From: Vitellaria paradoxa
Taxonomy: Eukaryota > Streptophyta > Magnoliopsida > Ericales > Sapotaceae
Assembly (NCBI GenBank): GCA_019916065.1
Contig: CM034240.1
Coordinates: 15,175,894-15,239,893 of the forward strand
Length of the DNA: 64,000 nucleotides
Reading direction: 5' to 3'
A program made the translations under genes and the position numbers. Within the stretch, counting starts at the first letter, position 1, and each line of letters starts with the position of its first letter. Below the pieces are notes generated by a model. It was not told the origin of the DNA. It worked only from the letters and a program-made list of their open reading frames with translations, and ran no database searches. Shown here in pieces: positions 49,649-62,428 of this stretch.

Positions 49649-50050
49649 CCTCGCCTCTCTCATACACACATATAAATGTGCTTGGCTTGGTTTCCAAGCA
49701 TTCTACAAGTCCCTACAACTTCCTCCTACTCTCCTATACTGAGTATAAGTGTAACCTCCAGCTAGACAAACTAGAGTAACGTCATTCCGTTCACCTACTG
49801 CACAGGTGAGGCACCCTACTGGGCACCTCGAGAGCCCTCCTGAGGCCGTGGGCACTTGCCCCTCTGCCAGGGCGCTCTTTGCATACCTCTGAGTCAAAAT
49901 GCTAATTTTTGGGTTATTTGGCCTATTACCTCCAAAATTTGCAACCATAAGTCATCCTTGATGACTAATATTGCTTAAATAATGTACTAACACAATGAAA
50001 CGTGTCAAAAATCATCAATTTATATTAATATGAAAATTCAGGATATTACA
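48888..50050 (-). mobile_element. Ty3-gypsy LTR (3' LTR of a minus-strand element)
   Basis: On the minus strand the LTR begins TGTAATATCCTGAATTTT at 50050, and just outside it is a purine-rich tract (AAGGAGGGAAGAA, about 50053-50065), the expected polypurine tract. The opposite end is probably TGTTTACAACC at 48888, giving a TG...CA LTR of about 1.16 kb. It inserts directly after Copia gag sequence. A (TC)n run lies at 49619-49640. The partner LTR was not found. Confidence 0.6.
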
Positions 50051-52555
50051 TTCTTCCCTCCTTATAAAAATTTCATCCTCAAATTTAATACAATTGGCAC
50101 AAACATAACTCTAGAAAAATAAATGGGATATCTTCTCTGTGTATGAGACTCATGCTCCCAAGTAGACTTTTAATTTTATGATACTTCCATCGTGAACAAG
50201 ATTTAAAATCTACTCACTAAATAATGCTCAGATCATTTCACAAATCAACAAATTATAACAATTTAGAACATAATATCCATGCTTTACTCTGATCCTATAA
50301 CTAACTCAATGATCCCTTAAATAATTTGTAATAACAACTCACCTTATCTTAACAACACCCCACTTTAACCTTTATTCTATACTGCATTATTATTATATAC
50401 CTTTCTAAACTCCACTATATTAAACTTGATTGTCTCTTATATCAAAATCCCTTTCCTTAACAAAAATAAACTTTAACATGTCCTCTATATTACAATATTG
50501 ATACTCCCTTATTCGAATTTCCGTAACATTTCTTACTTAAGTATTTTAGGATCCTTTTCTATCAATTTCATCATCTAATTTGCATTCATGTTTCTTTTTC
50601 AACAATAATACTTTCCACGTATTCATGTTAATTTACTGATGTACCAACACACCACACACACTTCATATCCCTTGATTACACAGTCAAGATAATAAAAAAA
50701 CACACAGTTACTCTATTACATATCCATAATGCTACCTGTACTAGACTTATGCTACCCCAAAAATGTTACTTGTTTATTTCATTTTTAATTTTTCCCGTAG
50801 GTCTAAATCTAAACCACATGGCCTTAATATTTAATCCCTCTTACTAAAACCCTTAGTCTTTCTAGTCAAAACTATGCTGTAAACCAAATAGGCTCCATTA
50901 AAATTTAACATATAAAACACATAGTTGACGCTGAACATCACAGTTCACAATAAAATCATATATCACATAAAGACACAACAACCAGTGCATCATATCTAAC
51001 TATAATAGATATCCGGTTAAGTATAGCTGTTAAATAAATTAAACCATAAATTCTTTATTAATTCTAACTTTGTAACTTTTCTTTTTATTTCTACACCTCT
51101 GCTTCTCAGGTACTACTTCTTTTTCAGGTTTTTCCCCATCTTTGCACACTCTAACTCTATTAAGCTATTAACCTTCTAACACAAATTCTAAACCATAAGT
51201 TTCCATGTTATTCACAGCATAATTAATCATCTAAACATAACACAAGGAAATTAACAAATAAATCCAGTAGTCTATTTATTCCATTTCAAAACCTTTCTCT
51301 TCCCACATATTCATTCTTTTTCATTCTCCCAACTGCAACTAAACTCGTTTATTGGTTTTTAATTATTTTACTAAAGTAAACCCCAATTAATCCTTTCCAT
51401 TGGAAGCCATCTCCTCTACCTTGCTTCGTATTCCCGTATTTATATTTGCGCACCATAAACCAGTTGGTAAACCAAAATTTCAACTTACTAACCATGCATC
51501 ATTACCACTATAAGTTTCAGCATAGTCTATAAGTAGTCTAGCAGATGAAATTCTCTGATCTACTATTCAATACCACATTTTTTTTAATTTCAATACACAT
51601 ATATTTCCACATGACCATGTCTATTTCATCCTAGACTTCAGCAAATAGTATTTCATTAATCAAAATTCTAGCATACACATAACTTATAAATAACTTAAGA
51701 AAATATATTGCCTAGATAATCATTGAACACCATACTCATCCAATCTATAAATAATGTTGGGGTATTAGTCAACTCAAATGGCATTACCTGGAATTCGTAG
51801 AATCCATACTGGATCTTGAATATCGTCTTAGAAATATCTTCTTACCTTACCCTCAATTAGTGGTACCGAAACATTAAATCACTCTTTTGAAAATACCAAT
51901 GATTTTTTTAGCTGGAATCAAGTATACCAATCAAATAGTCAAAGCTAAACTTTACAATTCCTCATATAGAATCACATTCCTTAAGACATCACATAATAAA
52001 CACTCAGACTAGATTAAACCACAAACCCCCTCTTTTATCAAGTCTAATTTCTTTCTCAATTACCACAACTCTCTACATATCTGTATATTCAATATAAAAT
52101 TATTAATTCTAATTATACTCGAGATAAAATCATTAGATCATCACACTTAAATAGATTATATCAGAACATTTAATCAATCAATTACATGAATCCAAACTAA
52201 TCATCTCAAAGCTTAATGAATATGAGAAGTCCTGTATAATTGATATCTTCAAATCTTTCTCAAATTCTTAGTTAGGATTTTCAAATATTTCTCAAAGTCT
52301 TTTATTTCTAATTTTCTCTACTATCCTCTACCTCACCACTAAAATTTCATAATTTTTTTTATTAACCATATGAAGCCTCGATAACAAATAACTTAAGCAA
52401 GCATTGCCAAATTAATCAACAATTTTGAGTTTCACAATTTATTAGCTAAAGGTACAAATTTTAGCTTTCACTCATCACATCAATTATTAATTACTTTTAA
52501 TATAGATAATATATACAAATAATACATCATAACCTAGTATAGAAATTTGTAACAA
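50051..52555 (-). mobile_element. Ty3-gypsy internal remnant
   Basis: Most of this stretch is decayed, but minus-strand translation near 51700-51815 gives YGFYEFQVMPFELTNTP followed by FIDWMSMVFNDYL, the conserved gypsy reverse transcriptase region around the finger/palm. The distance from the LTR to this motif is far shorter than in a whole element, so parts are deleted. The right edge meets the N3 segment abruptly at about 52556. Confidence 0.6.
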
Positions 52556-53095
52556 ACCTCACATTGCTGAAAATTCCTCACGCTCGTTGAGTCCGAAGAC
52601 GAAAAAAATATGACAACAATAATGATAATGGACATACTGGGGCGCTAGTGTCCACTTCACTTTTCACCTACCATTTCTCACTTATTGTTGGATTCTGAAA
52701 AAGTTGAATTCGGATAAAGCACTATTATATAATGGATGAATCCACAACACTCCAATGCAATAATTGCACTTGTGCCACAAACTTCAATTGCTATCGCGCA
52801 ACTGGCTTTGCTCAATGGCATTATGAAATATCTATTCTGTAATAAGGGGGAATGCTTCCAATTTTTTCAACGACATTTTTATGCAAAATTTCCCATTTTA
52901 CTGCTTTAATTTTTTTTTTGAAAATATCTAATTTTTTATACCGAAATACTAATTTTTTTGAGATTTTACACTTCTTATTTTTAGTTTATTACCATTTCCC
53001 CTTCTATGCATTCTTATTAAGTGTTTTTTTAAAAGTTACGATTTCTTTTTTGTTTCAATTTTTTCAAGAGTTATAATTTTTTTCTGTTCTATATA

Positions 53096-53610
53096 ATAAA
53101 TCACAATGTTATAGCTTTAACGTGCATATTTTGTCACTTTTCTCATTTTTACCCTTGTTTTATATGTAAAATTAAATTTTTTCCTTCAATATTATTGATG
53201 CTTTTATATTTTTCAGAATTTTTATTTTTTTAGACTAATTCAAATATTATTTCATTAATTTTTTTATTTTTTTACTATATTATTTTATATTTATTTAATT
53301 TCTTTCTCTTTAACTTGCATCTCTCTCTCTCTCTCTCTTTGTAACTCAGGTATCCATGCTAATATTTCACAATGCTACTGCTTCAATGTACATATTTTGT
53401 CACTTTTCTAATTTTTACCCTTATTTTATATGTAAAATTAAATTTTCGTCCTTTAAATGTACTATTGATGCTTTATTTTTTTCGGAATTTTGATATTTTT
53501 AGACAAACTCAAATATTATTTTATTAATTTTTTATTTTTAACTAAATTATTTCATATTTATTTAATTTCTTTCTCTTTAACTTGCATCTTTCTCTCCCCT
53601 GTAACTCAGG
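53096..53610 (+). repeat. Two-copy tandem duplication of about 250 bases in N3
   Basis: Copies are about 53096-53348 and 53363-53610. Both contain TTATATGTAAAATTAAATTT, a CAAATATTATTT block, TTTAATTTCTTTCTCTTTAA and end CTTGCATCT, a TC-rich tract and GTAACTCAGG. N1 and N2 have only one equivalent, so the duplication is specific to unit 3. Confidence 0.75.
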
Positions 53611-53765
53611 GAATCCGAATCAACTTACGAACACTTCGACTAATTCTTAGGGCTCTATAATTAACGATTGGAAAGCCCTTTAGTGGCTTTGAGGAGATTC
53701 AAACTAGTAATCACTGACAAGCAAATGTAAAGTTTTATTAGTTAAGCTAATCTTCACTTTCTATG
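53611..53765 (-). mobile_element. SINE-like insertion in N3
   Basis: Relative to N1 and N2 this is extra sequence. On the minus strand it has a box A-like AGATTAGCTTAACTAATAAA and a box B-like TAGTTTGAATCTCC, similar in layout to the inserts at 18310 and 43080. The poly(A) and target duplication are less clear than in the N2 insertion. Confidence 0.5.
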
Positions 53766-55010
53766 AAAAAAAAGAAAAAAAAAAATTCAAATAGCGATTC
53801 AAAATATCTTCTTTTGTTTGGATTGTGTTTGAATCAAGAATTTGTTGCAGGGAAAATAAAAGGTAAGGATTCAAAATTCTTCTTTTGTTTAAGTTATAAT
53901 ATAAAATGTAAGAAAAATGTATGAAATATAAAAAATTAAACTAATTAGATTACAAATTTAATATATTAACTGATGCCTTTTATTTTATTTTTTTTAAATC
54001 CATTCAGATAAAGGTATATATTTAAGATTTTATGTTTTTTTTTTTAAATTTTCCTATCTTTTTCTTTTTATTTTTACTTCAAAATTTCCCCCAAATCCTT
54101 ACTCCAACCACACTTTTTTTAGAGTTTTAGATTTTTTTTAGAAGCTCAAATATTTTTTATTGATTATATTTTCCTGTTTCTTTTGATTATTTTATTTCAT
54201 ATTACTCGGTGTTTTTCCTCTCTTTTCTCTATCTCTCTCTATAGAAGAAATGGGAATAGATGCAAATTCAAAATTCATTTTCTTGTATTAGGTTATGATG
54301 AAAAATGAAAGAAAAAATGAATGGAAGTTAGTAAATTAAGATTAACTAAATTAAAAACTAATATATTGATGAATGTTTTTTAATTTTGTTATAATTTTTA
54401 ATTCATTCAAATAAGAATAAAATATATTTTTTCCTAATTGTTTTTGTCATATCCTTTTGTTATTTTATTCAGTGTTTGTTAATTTTTTTTTTATCTCGCG
54501 TCCACTTAAGTTGTGTTTGACTCAATAATTTATTTAAAAAAAGATAGAATATGAATTTAAAGTCTTCTCTTATTTAGATTGTGATAGAAAATGTAAAAAA
54601 AATAATTAATTAAATTAGAAAATTAACATATTAATGAATGCTTTTTAGTTTATAATATTTTTTAAATCTATTTAAATAGGAATATGTATTTCATAAGAGT
54701 TTATATATTTTTTATTTTTTTGCGTCTTCATTTAATTTATTTTTCTTTCATTTTTTTCTTCTGTCACTAATTTTTTTATTCTAAAAACATTTTAATAAAT
54801 TTAAATTTTTTCCCAAATATAAGAGCATGGCCGGCTTCGCTAGCTTGTGTATATACATAAATAACTAAATGAAAATTTAGACATCCAACACTTTCAGAAG
54901 CAGCAAAGCCAAGCACCAAAATGGAAAACAACGATCAGAAAATATTTCATTAGAATTACCTTAATTAAAATTAGCAGGGATTTTGTTTGAGAGGACAGAT
55001 TATATACTCG

Positions 55011-56385
55011 TTAAATTTTAAATCAACGATCTCTAACTTTAATATCACTTAGATAAAAATTTATATCAGTTTTCTTTTTAAGTAAGGTTAGTTATGTCTT
55101 TTATGATTTATGTAGATAAAAAATGTGTTTAAAGTGATAAAAAGTGAGATAAAATGAGATAATGTGAGATAAATTATAAGTTAGTAACTCGTGTAATGAA
55201 ATAAAAAGTGAATAACTTTTAAAATTTTTTAATAATTTTTATTATTTTTCAAAATTTTTTATCATTTTAAACAGAATCAAATTGTTTATCGCATTTCCGA
55301 GCGAGATCCTCACCTATTACTTAATCCAATTGAAAAACACATATATGGAGCCTTAATCCGAATAATTACTTTTGGCCGTTGAATCTATGGCCTTTAAATT
55401 ATAAAGAAACACAAGGTAATTACATTTTACTTATTTATGATTTTTGATTAAAAAAATTTATGATCTTCTTTTAGTTTAAAAATTAACACATATTTTTTTT
55501 TGTAATTTGAATTAAAGTATAAAAGTAATTAAATAAATATTAAATTTAACTAAATTTGAGTCCCATATACCATGTAAATTCATGTATGATCGTTTGTAGG
55601 CATTATAAATGATTTTAAAAATTAAAATAATGTTTTATAATCTTAAGTGGTAAAATGTAATTATTCTGAAAAAAAATTCTCTCATTCAATTTTAATTCGT
55701 GAGACATAAAGATATCATTTGGTTTCTATTTTTATTTTTTGTTTTCTATTTGTTGTTTTATGTATTTTGAAAATCTTAAAACAAGAAAAATTGAAAATAT
55801 ATTTTGTTTGATATTTTTTATTTTTTATATTTTGAGATTTTTCTTATTTTCTGTTTTGTAAAATAGATTTTGAAAACACAAGTAACCAAATACATTTTGA
55901 ACTATTTTGCTTATTTTAAAAATTACAGAATGAAAAATAGATTCAAAATAAACATACCAAATGACACCTAATAAAGAGAAATTTAAATAAATTTAGTCAA
56001 TTTTACACTTTACTTTAAATTAAGAGGAGACTGTTTGTTAATTTTCAAATTAAAAAAAATCACATTCTATTTAGTCAAATCTCAAAAATAAAATATAACT
56101 ATCCAGAGAAAAAAAAAAAAAACACTACGTCGAATACTCTCGGAAGGTGGTTATCTGTGGAAAAAAATCTTAGTTTGCTAGCTTTTTTGTCGGGTTTCTT
56201 TCTTCGTTTTTTATGTTTTTTCATCCATATTTGGTTTTATTTTTTGTGTGCTATATTTTAGAAATGTTAATTTTTTTGTTTGTATTTTATTTTTTTTATG
56301 AATGTAAATAATATATATAAAAACTTATAAATAGAAAATTAAATATTGTTAAAAAAGGAAATCATATAAAACAAAGTAAAAAGAA
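55011..56385. other. Gene-free stretch between N3 and the foldback element
   Basis: No gene was seen. 55122-55270 resembles a block at 3864-4020 (AAGTGAGATAAAATGAGATA-type sequence). 55716-55970 is a possible MITE related to 19559-19800. 56310-56385 matches 46740-46822 of unit 2, marking common duplicated DNA. Confidence 0.5.
55716..55970. repeat. Candidate short MITE
   Basis: Ends ATCATTTGGTTTCTATTTTT and, reverse complemented, GGTGTCATTTGGTATGTTTA share a CATTTGGT core in inverted orientation. The interior has GTTTTGTAAAATAGATTTTG-like words also seen at 19720. No target duplication was fixed. Confidence 0.45.
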
Positions 56386-58124
56386 ACCTAGAGTATCACC
56401 AACCCTACTAATTAAAATAAAGAGACAAAATAATATAAAATATACCATTCTCTATTTTGAAGAGTTACTTTTTAGAATCAACTCTAACCCTACTTTCTCT
56501 ACTCTTTATTTTAGCTAGTTATTTCAATTAATTTTAAATTCTCTCTGTTAAAATGATAGATTAGAATCTCAAGATATTTCACCTCGTTATTAACAAAACT
56601 CTTTTTTTTTCTTTTTATTTTTTTCTTAAGTTATGTATCTTTTAAGTAAATAAAATTTATATGAAAATAAAAAAATCAATTTAGATATTAAATTATAAAA
56701 GATATTAAATGAGATGTATTAGTAAAATTTATATATATCTTAAATTCTATTAATTTACCTGAAATAAAAAAGTCATCCTTTATTTCTCTAATTTGATGTG
56801 AAATGAATACATATATTTAATTAAAATATTATTTCTATTACTTCAATATTGTAATGATAATTCAATATCAAATTTGTCAATAATTTTTAAATTGAAGGTG
56901 TAATAATTTAAATATAATTTTTTATTATAATTTTTTTTTCAAATATATTTAGATTGCATTTATATTTATAAATTTTAAATAATGAATTAAAAAAATTAAA
57001 AAATTATATTTTATAATTAAAATTTGTATGTAATAATAAAATATTTAAATTGATTGATTTTTGTTTTTATTTTCATACAAATTTTATTTATTTAAAAGAA
57101 TGAGGTGAGAGTGAGATATCTTGAGATTTTAACATATTATTTTAAGAGAAAAAGAGGATGGATATGCCAGCTTTTTATATAACGACGCTTATTTCCCTTG
57201 CTGGGTGAGCGAAAAAGATAAATGTTAAAATAGAGAGCGATGTAATGTAATAAGCCCGTTGGAGGCAAATTTGAGAGCAAAATTCTCTATAATAGCTAAG
57301 GATTAGATTGTTAGTGGGTCATTAGCTGAAATCCAATCCTTAACTATTTTAGAGTGTCTTGTTGTCAAATTTGCCTCCAATGGGCTACTAGGCTATGTAC
57401 GTTGACATTCACAAGAAGGCTCGTTATATCAAACGCTAACATATTTATCCTTTTTTTTCTTGAAAAGATAAGCTAAAATCTAAAAAATATCCCATCTCAT
57501 CTTATCCTTTTAAATAAATAAAATTTATATAAAAATAAAAAATCAATTAATTTAATATTTTATTATTAATACAAATTTTTATTATAAAATATAATTTTTT
57601 AAAAATTTTAAAATTCATTATTTTAAATTTATAAATACAAATACAACCTAAATATATTTGAACATTATAATTTATAATAAAAAATTATATTTAAATTATT
57701 ACACCTTCAATTTAATAAATTTAAAAATTATTGACAAATCTTATATTGAATTATCATTGCAATATTAAAGTAATAGAAATAATGTTTTAATTAAATTTAT
57801 GTATTTATTTCACTTCAAATTAGACAAATGAAGAACATTTTTTATTTCATGTAGAGTAATAGAATTTAAGATATATATAAATTTTATTAATATCTTTTAT
57901 AATTTAATATCTAAATTGATTTTTTTAAGAAGAATGAAAAGAAAAAAGAATTTTGTGATTAATGAGGTGAGATATCTTGAAATTCTAATCTATCTTTTCA
58001 ATGATTAAAATTTAGAATTAGTTGGAATAGTAGGATTGAAGTTAATTTAAAAAATGACTCTTCAGATAATGATATATTTTATATTATCTTGACCCTCTAT
58101 TTTAGTTACAAGATTGGAGATGCT
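56386..58124. mobile_element. Large foldback / MITE with arms of about 0.8 kb
   Basis: The left arm starts GAGTATCACCAACCCTACTA and the right arm, reverse complemented, GAGCATCTCCAATCTTGTAA. Matching continues through ATAATATAAAATATA, TTAGAATCTCAAGATAT/TTAGAATTTCAAGATAT, an AT-rich middle and a centre near 57256-57386 with TTGGAGGCAAATTTGA facing TCAAATTTGCCTCCAA. The transcript would fold into one long hairpin. In unit 2 (46815-46845) the flanks are joined without it, so it inserted after duplication. No transposase frame is present. Confidence 0.8.
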
Positions 58125-58608
58125 CTCGGTGAACTCAAAAAAGCAGAAAACTTTTTCACCATTTAATCGACATAAAAGATTTTAAGATTTTTATTGCCTT
58201 TTTTGAAAGCTCTCGCCCAGTCTTTATTGTTTCCAAAATACCTTACATAAAAATCTAAAAAATCAAATTTGCTCACACTTGTTTAGTAAATATGTTTAAA
58301 CAAACTATAAAATAAAAAATAAAAAATTATATTTAAACAAATATATTTAATAAAAGTATATTTTCAAGAAAAATATTAAATATAATTCTTAATATATTAA
58401 TTATTTCCAATATTTTAAGATTATGAATAAAATAATTAATTTAGGATTTCTAATTATTAAATATAATGTAATATCATCTAATAAACTGTAAAGGCATTAT
58501 ACCTTTATGTGTATAAAACAAACAATTTTATTTCTGTGGCTTAAATACCCAACATTGTTCTTATTAACTAAAAAATTTATTCCAAACATGTCCTAAGTCG
58601 CCTGATGT

Positions 58609-58652
58609 CGTCATATGACGCCAGAGAGCATTCCGCTTAAAGTATTATAAAT
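58609..58652 (+). promoter_or_regulatory. S3 core promoter: CGTCATATGACG palindrome and TATA box
   Basis: TATAAAT at 58646-58652 lies 58 bases before the S3 start codon. The 12-bp perfect palindrome CGTCATATGACG at 58609-58620 contains two inverted TGACG cores, as bound by plant TGA-type bZIP factors. The region from CATGTCCTAAGTCG through the TATA box is conserved with S1. Confidence 0.62.
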
Positions 58653-58703
58653 GTATAGGTAGTTAAGAAGCCTTAACTTGCTCAATAATACAATTCAATT
58701 AAC

Positions 58704-61700
58704 ATGTGTACTACTAAGAAGTCTGTCTCTCGCTGGTTCTTCTGCTCTTGTTTAGTAATTGCCATCTTCGCAAGTGGCATAGATGGCACTTCAAGTTATG
58801 ATGATAACAGAGAGGTTTGTTTCTATATATACCCTGTCATTCTTATATGTATATATATATATTATACATATTCCTTTCCATAATTACTGGGATGCCCTCA
58901 TGGCAGACATAAATTAAAGAGGGTTTAACTGGTTAGAATTTTTTTAAGCAAGATTTGCTTAAACTGCGCTATCCAATTTTTATTACTTTATACACAGGAG
59001 TGGCACAGAACCTGGGATATTTAAAATTTACTTTCTCCTTTGCCTTTTTGAGTTTTAATTGAAATTTATGTTAAGTTTTTTTTTATTTTTTTAAATAATA
59101 ATTAAAGTTTGAACGTTTTCAAAAGATCAAAAAGAAAAACAAAAGAGATTATAACTAATGAAAATTGCAGTCCCCTTGATTGTTATAAAAAATAAAAATA
59201 AAAAGAAAAAAGAAGACTTCATATCCTAAATTTGAAATTCGAGTAAAACTTCAAAGGATTAAAGAGAAATTTGTCCAAAATTTAGTGATTTAATTCAGAA
59301 TTTGGTGTCAATTGAGATGTAGGTTTACATTGTGCATATGGGATCACTGCCGGAGGGAGACTACTCACCTTCGTCCCACCATCTCAATATTCTCAAAAGT
59401 GTAATGACTGATGAGAGGTAATCAGTTTATCTTATTTGGAATTAATTTTCTATGGATTTGTATAATCTTAATCACGAAAACTTATAAAATTCTCTGCTTA
59501 TTTATCTACAGTATGGCCCCAGATCACCTAGTTCGAAGTTATACAAAAAGTTTCGATGGATTTGCTGCCAGACTTACCAAGGAAGAGCACGAAAAGATAG
59601 CCAGTATGTATTGAAGGGGGTTTTATTTATTTAATTTATTTATTATAATTTTCTTTTTACAGACATACATTCAAAATTATATATATATAATATATAAATG
59701 CAGGCATGGATGAAGTGGTTTCTATTTTTCCTAATGGAAACTTTAGACTTAAGACAACAAGGTCGTGGAGTTTCATGGGTTTACCTGAGAAGGCAAAACG
59801 GGCTGTTAATGTCGAAAGTGACTTGATCATTGGAGTTATAGACACTGGAATTACGATTGAATCCGAAAGTTTCAGTGACAAAGGATTTGGCCCTCCGCCT
59901 AAGAAGTGGAAAGGTGTATGTAATGGCGGCAAGCATTTTAAGTGTAACAAGTAATCTTTTATTGTCGACTTTATATTTCAAACTATATATATTTATATAT
60001 AACTTCGGTCCAAATTTCCAAACATTTCTTTGTTAACTTTTCCAGTTTATTTTTTTATAAACCTTCTTTTCCAATTTGTGTATTACGAGTAGGCCATTTA
60101 ATGAAAAATTCACATTTATTTGGTTTAGTTGAGTACTTAAAAAAATAAAAAAAAATGAAAATTATGTATGCATTTTGATGATGATATAGTACATATATAT
60201 ATATATATGCAGCAAAGTTATTGGAGCTCGATACTATGTAACTAGTGATTCAATCGACAGAGAGGGTCATGGGACCCACTGTGCTTCTGTTGCCGCAGGA
60301 AACCTAGTTAAGGGTGTGAGTTTTTTCGGCTTAGCTTCAGGGAATGCGAGAGGTGGGGTGCCTTCTGCGAGGATCGCAGTTTACAAAGTCTGTGGAGCCT
60401 CGGATTGTCCCTTCGACGCTGTATTAGCAGCCTTTGATGATGCTGTTGACGATGGGGTAGACATCATTTCAGCTTCTCTGGGATCAAGTGCTCCGACACC
60501 TTTGTTTATGGATCCGGCCGGAATTGGTTCGCTTTATGCCATGAAAAAAGGTATACTTACCTCAGTAGCTGCCGGAAACGAAGGACCAGGTCGCGGGACA
60601 GTATCGGCCGGCTCACCCTGGCAGATATCAGTTGCAGCAAGCACCATTGACCGAAGAATTATCGATAAGGTGGTTCTTGGGGATGGAACGACAATTATAG
60701 TACGTGTGTATATATAGTCCATTCATTTTTGGCTAAGTTTTTAATAATAATTATGTATTCTGCATCATATATATAAATATGCTAATGTTAAGTTATTTTT
60801 TGAGCAGGGTAAATCTGTAAATCCCGTCGATTTGAATGGAGCCATGTATCCTCTTGTTTATGGGAGAAATGCTTCAAGAAATTGCGATGTGTCCGAGGCT
60901 AAGTAAGACGGACCTACTTCATATGTAGCTAGCTAATTGCATAACCTATTTATGTATATATATCTATATAATAAAACAAATCATTTAAATTTAAAATTTA
61001 AATAAATATATATTACATTTTGTAAAATTATATACACATATTATATACATATATTATATTTTGTAAAATTATATAAATTATATTTTTATAATGTATGAAT
61101 AACTATTAGACAGAGTGAACTAGTTTTTTTTATTTAAAAAATATATTTAAATTTTAAATTTTTAAAAATTTTGTTAAAAAATAAATATTTAAATTAAAAT
61201 TTTAAATTTAATATACTTAAAACTTAAATCTTAAATACATACACTCTTACAGTATGTGTCATTTATATAGCTAGCTAATTACATATCCTGTTCACGTGTA
61301 TATAAATATTTCTCAAATGTTTAGTTATTGAAAAGTGGTTGTAAAAAAAAAAAAAATTTGTAATTATATATAATACATAGATGATAGTGCTTCTTACTTC
61401 AATCTATCCTACAACAATTATGAACTCATGCAATTAAATATTGACTAAAATTGTTATAATTTATAATCCTCAATTACTTGAAACATTAATTTCAGGTCAT
61501 GTGCACGAAACTCCTTAGAGAATGATGTAGATTATAATGGTAAAATTGTGATATGTAACTCAGAGGATGACGTACCGGAAGCAATTAGAGGAAATGCCAT
61601 TGGAATTATCCTATTGCATGAAAATCTAACTGATCCGATTGCTCAATTTCCTTTCCCTGCAACACTCATAAATGAGCAAGATAGTATGAAGCTCGAGTCT

Positions 61701-61717
61701 TACATGAAGTCATCCGA
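58704..61717 (+). CDS. SBT4-like: S3: cucumisin-type subtilase (SBT4-like), exons 1-7, 3' part lost in an assembly gap
   Basis: Exons: 58704-58814, 59323-59417, 59512-59603, 59704-59950, 60213-60699, 60808-60902 and 61496-61717, with the same phases as S1. The frame is open throughout. Exon 1 encodes a signal peptide ([14 protein letters not shown]). Exons 2-4 hold the I9 propeptide ([28 protein letters not shown]) and the catalytic Asp (IGVIDTG). Exon 5 has the catalytic His (GHGTHCAS) and oxyanion Asn (AAGNEGP). Exons 6-7 encode the PA insert (NGKIVICNS). Exons 8-10, with the catalytic Ser and Fn3 domain, are expected just where 100 N (62329-62428) interrupt the sequence, and they do not appear afterwards. 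It is a predicted secreted serine protease of the cell wall. Its integrity cannot be judged without the missing part. It is the best candidate for a working subtilase here. Confidence 0.87.
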
Positions 61718-62328
61718 GTAAGTAACCTTATTCATAAATATATATTTGATAAAATAATAGTTTTGTTTAACAATATCTATCGAGCTATGTTATACCATCT
61801 GAAAAAAAAAAAAAAGAAAGAAAAAAAATTATTAGATTAAGTTATCAGAATAATATGGACACTTTATGTGCTCATTATTTTAAATAAAAACATTCATTAT
61901 GGATAAGCTATTAGAATAATTTGGGTCCCTTGTGTGCTTACCATTTTAAATAAAAACACCAGTTAAGATAGTTTTTAATTTTAAAAATGTGATTCTCACA
62001 CTTTTAGACAACAAAGTTTTTAATTTTAAAAATGCAATTCTCACACTTTTAGACAACAAACTGTTTTCCATATCTATTTTGATGTTCTCAAACCAAACTC
62101 AGCATGTTTAATCAGATATCTACGAATTATAGTTTTCAATTTGCACCATTAGGTTTTCGACCAAATTTCATTTTACGGCTTGACGTGTGATTTTGGTTTG
62201 TTATAATATAATGTTAACCTTTTCATAAATTCTGTTAGTAAATTTTTTGAATCTATGAGCCAATATAGCACGCTTTACTAGATGATGGTGTGGCAATTTA
62301 TTGAAAAATTTGCTAACAGAGATTAACA

Positions 62329-62428
62329 NNNNNNNNNNNNNNNNNNNNNNNNNNNNNNNNNNNNNNNNNNNNNNNNNNNNNNNNNNNNNNNNNNNNNNNN
62401 NNNNNNNNNNNNNNNNNNNNNNNNNNNN
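62329..62428. other. Assembly gap of 100 N
   Basis: Exactly 100 unknown bases, a conventional placeholder for a gap of unknown size. It falls inside intron 7 of S3. The sequence to its right has no subtilase exon, so the true gap probably hides S3 exons 8-10 and any DNA up to the next unit. Confidence 0.95.

Larger units (their letters stand above)
52556..55010. repeat. N3: unit-3 copy of the repeated non-coding segment
   Basis: Begins at CATTGCTGAAAATTCCTCAC and follows N1 18040-20390 and N2 43005-45010, including CGCTCGTTGAGTCCGAAG, CAATAATTGCACTTGTGCC, GGGAATGCTTCCAATTTTTT, GCATGGCCGGCTTCGC (54826) and CACTTTCAGAAGCAGCAAAG. Similarity ends near 55010, whereas N1 and N2 continue together for another 700 bases. 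It carries its own local duplication (53096-53610) and SINE. Confidence 0.78.

Noticed and set aside
33621..52555. Integrated pararetrovirus
   Set aside because: All reverse transcriptase and integrase pieces read as Copia or Ty3-gypsy retrotransposons with LTRs and host-type primer-binding site; no movement or coat protein motif was seen.
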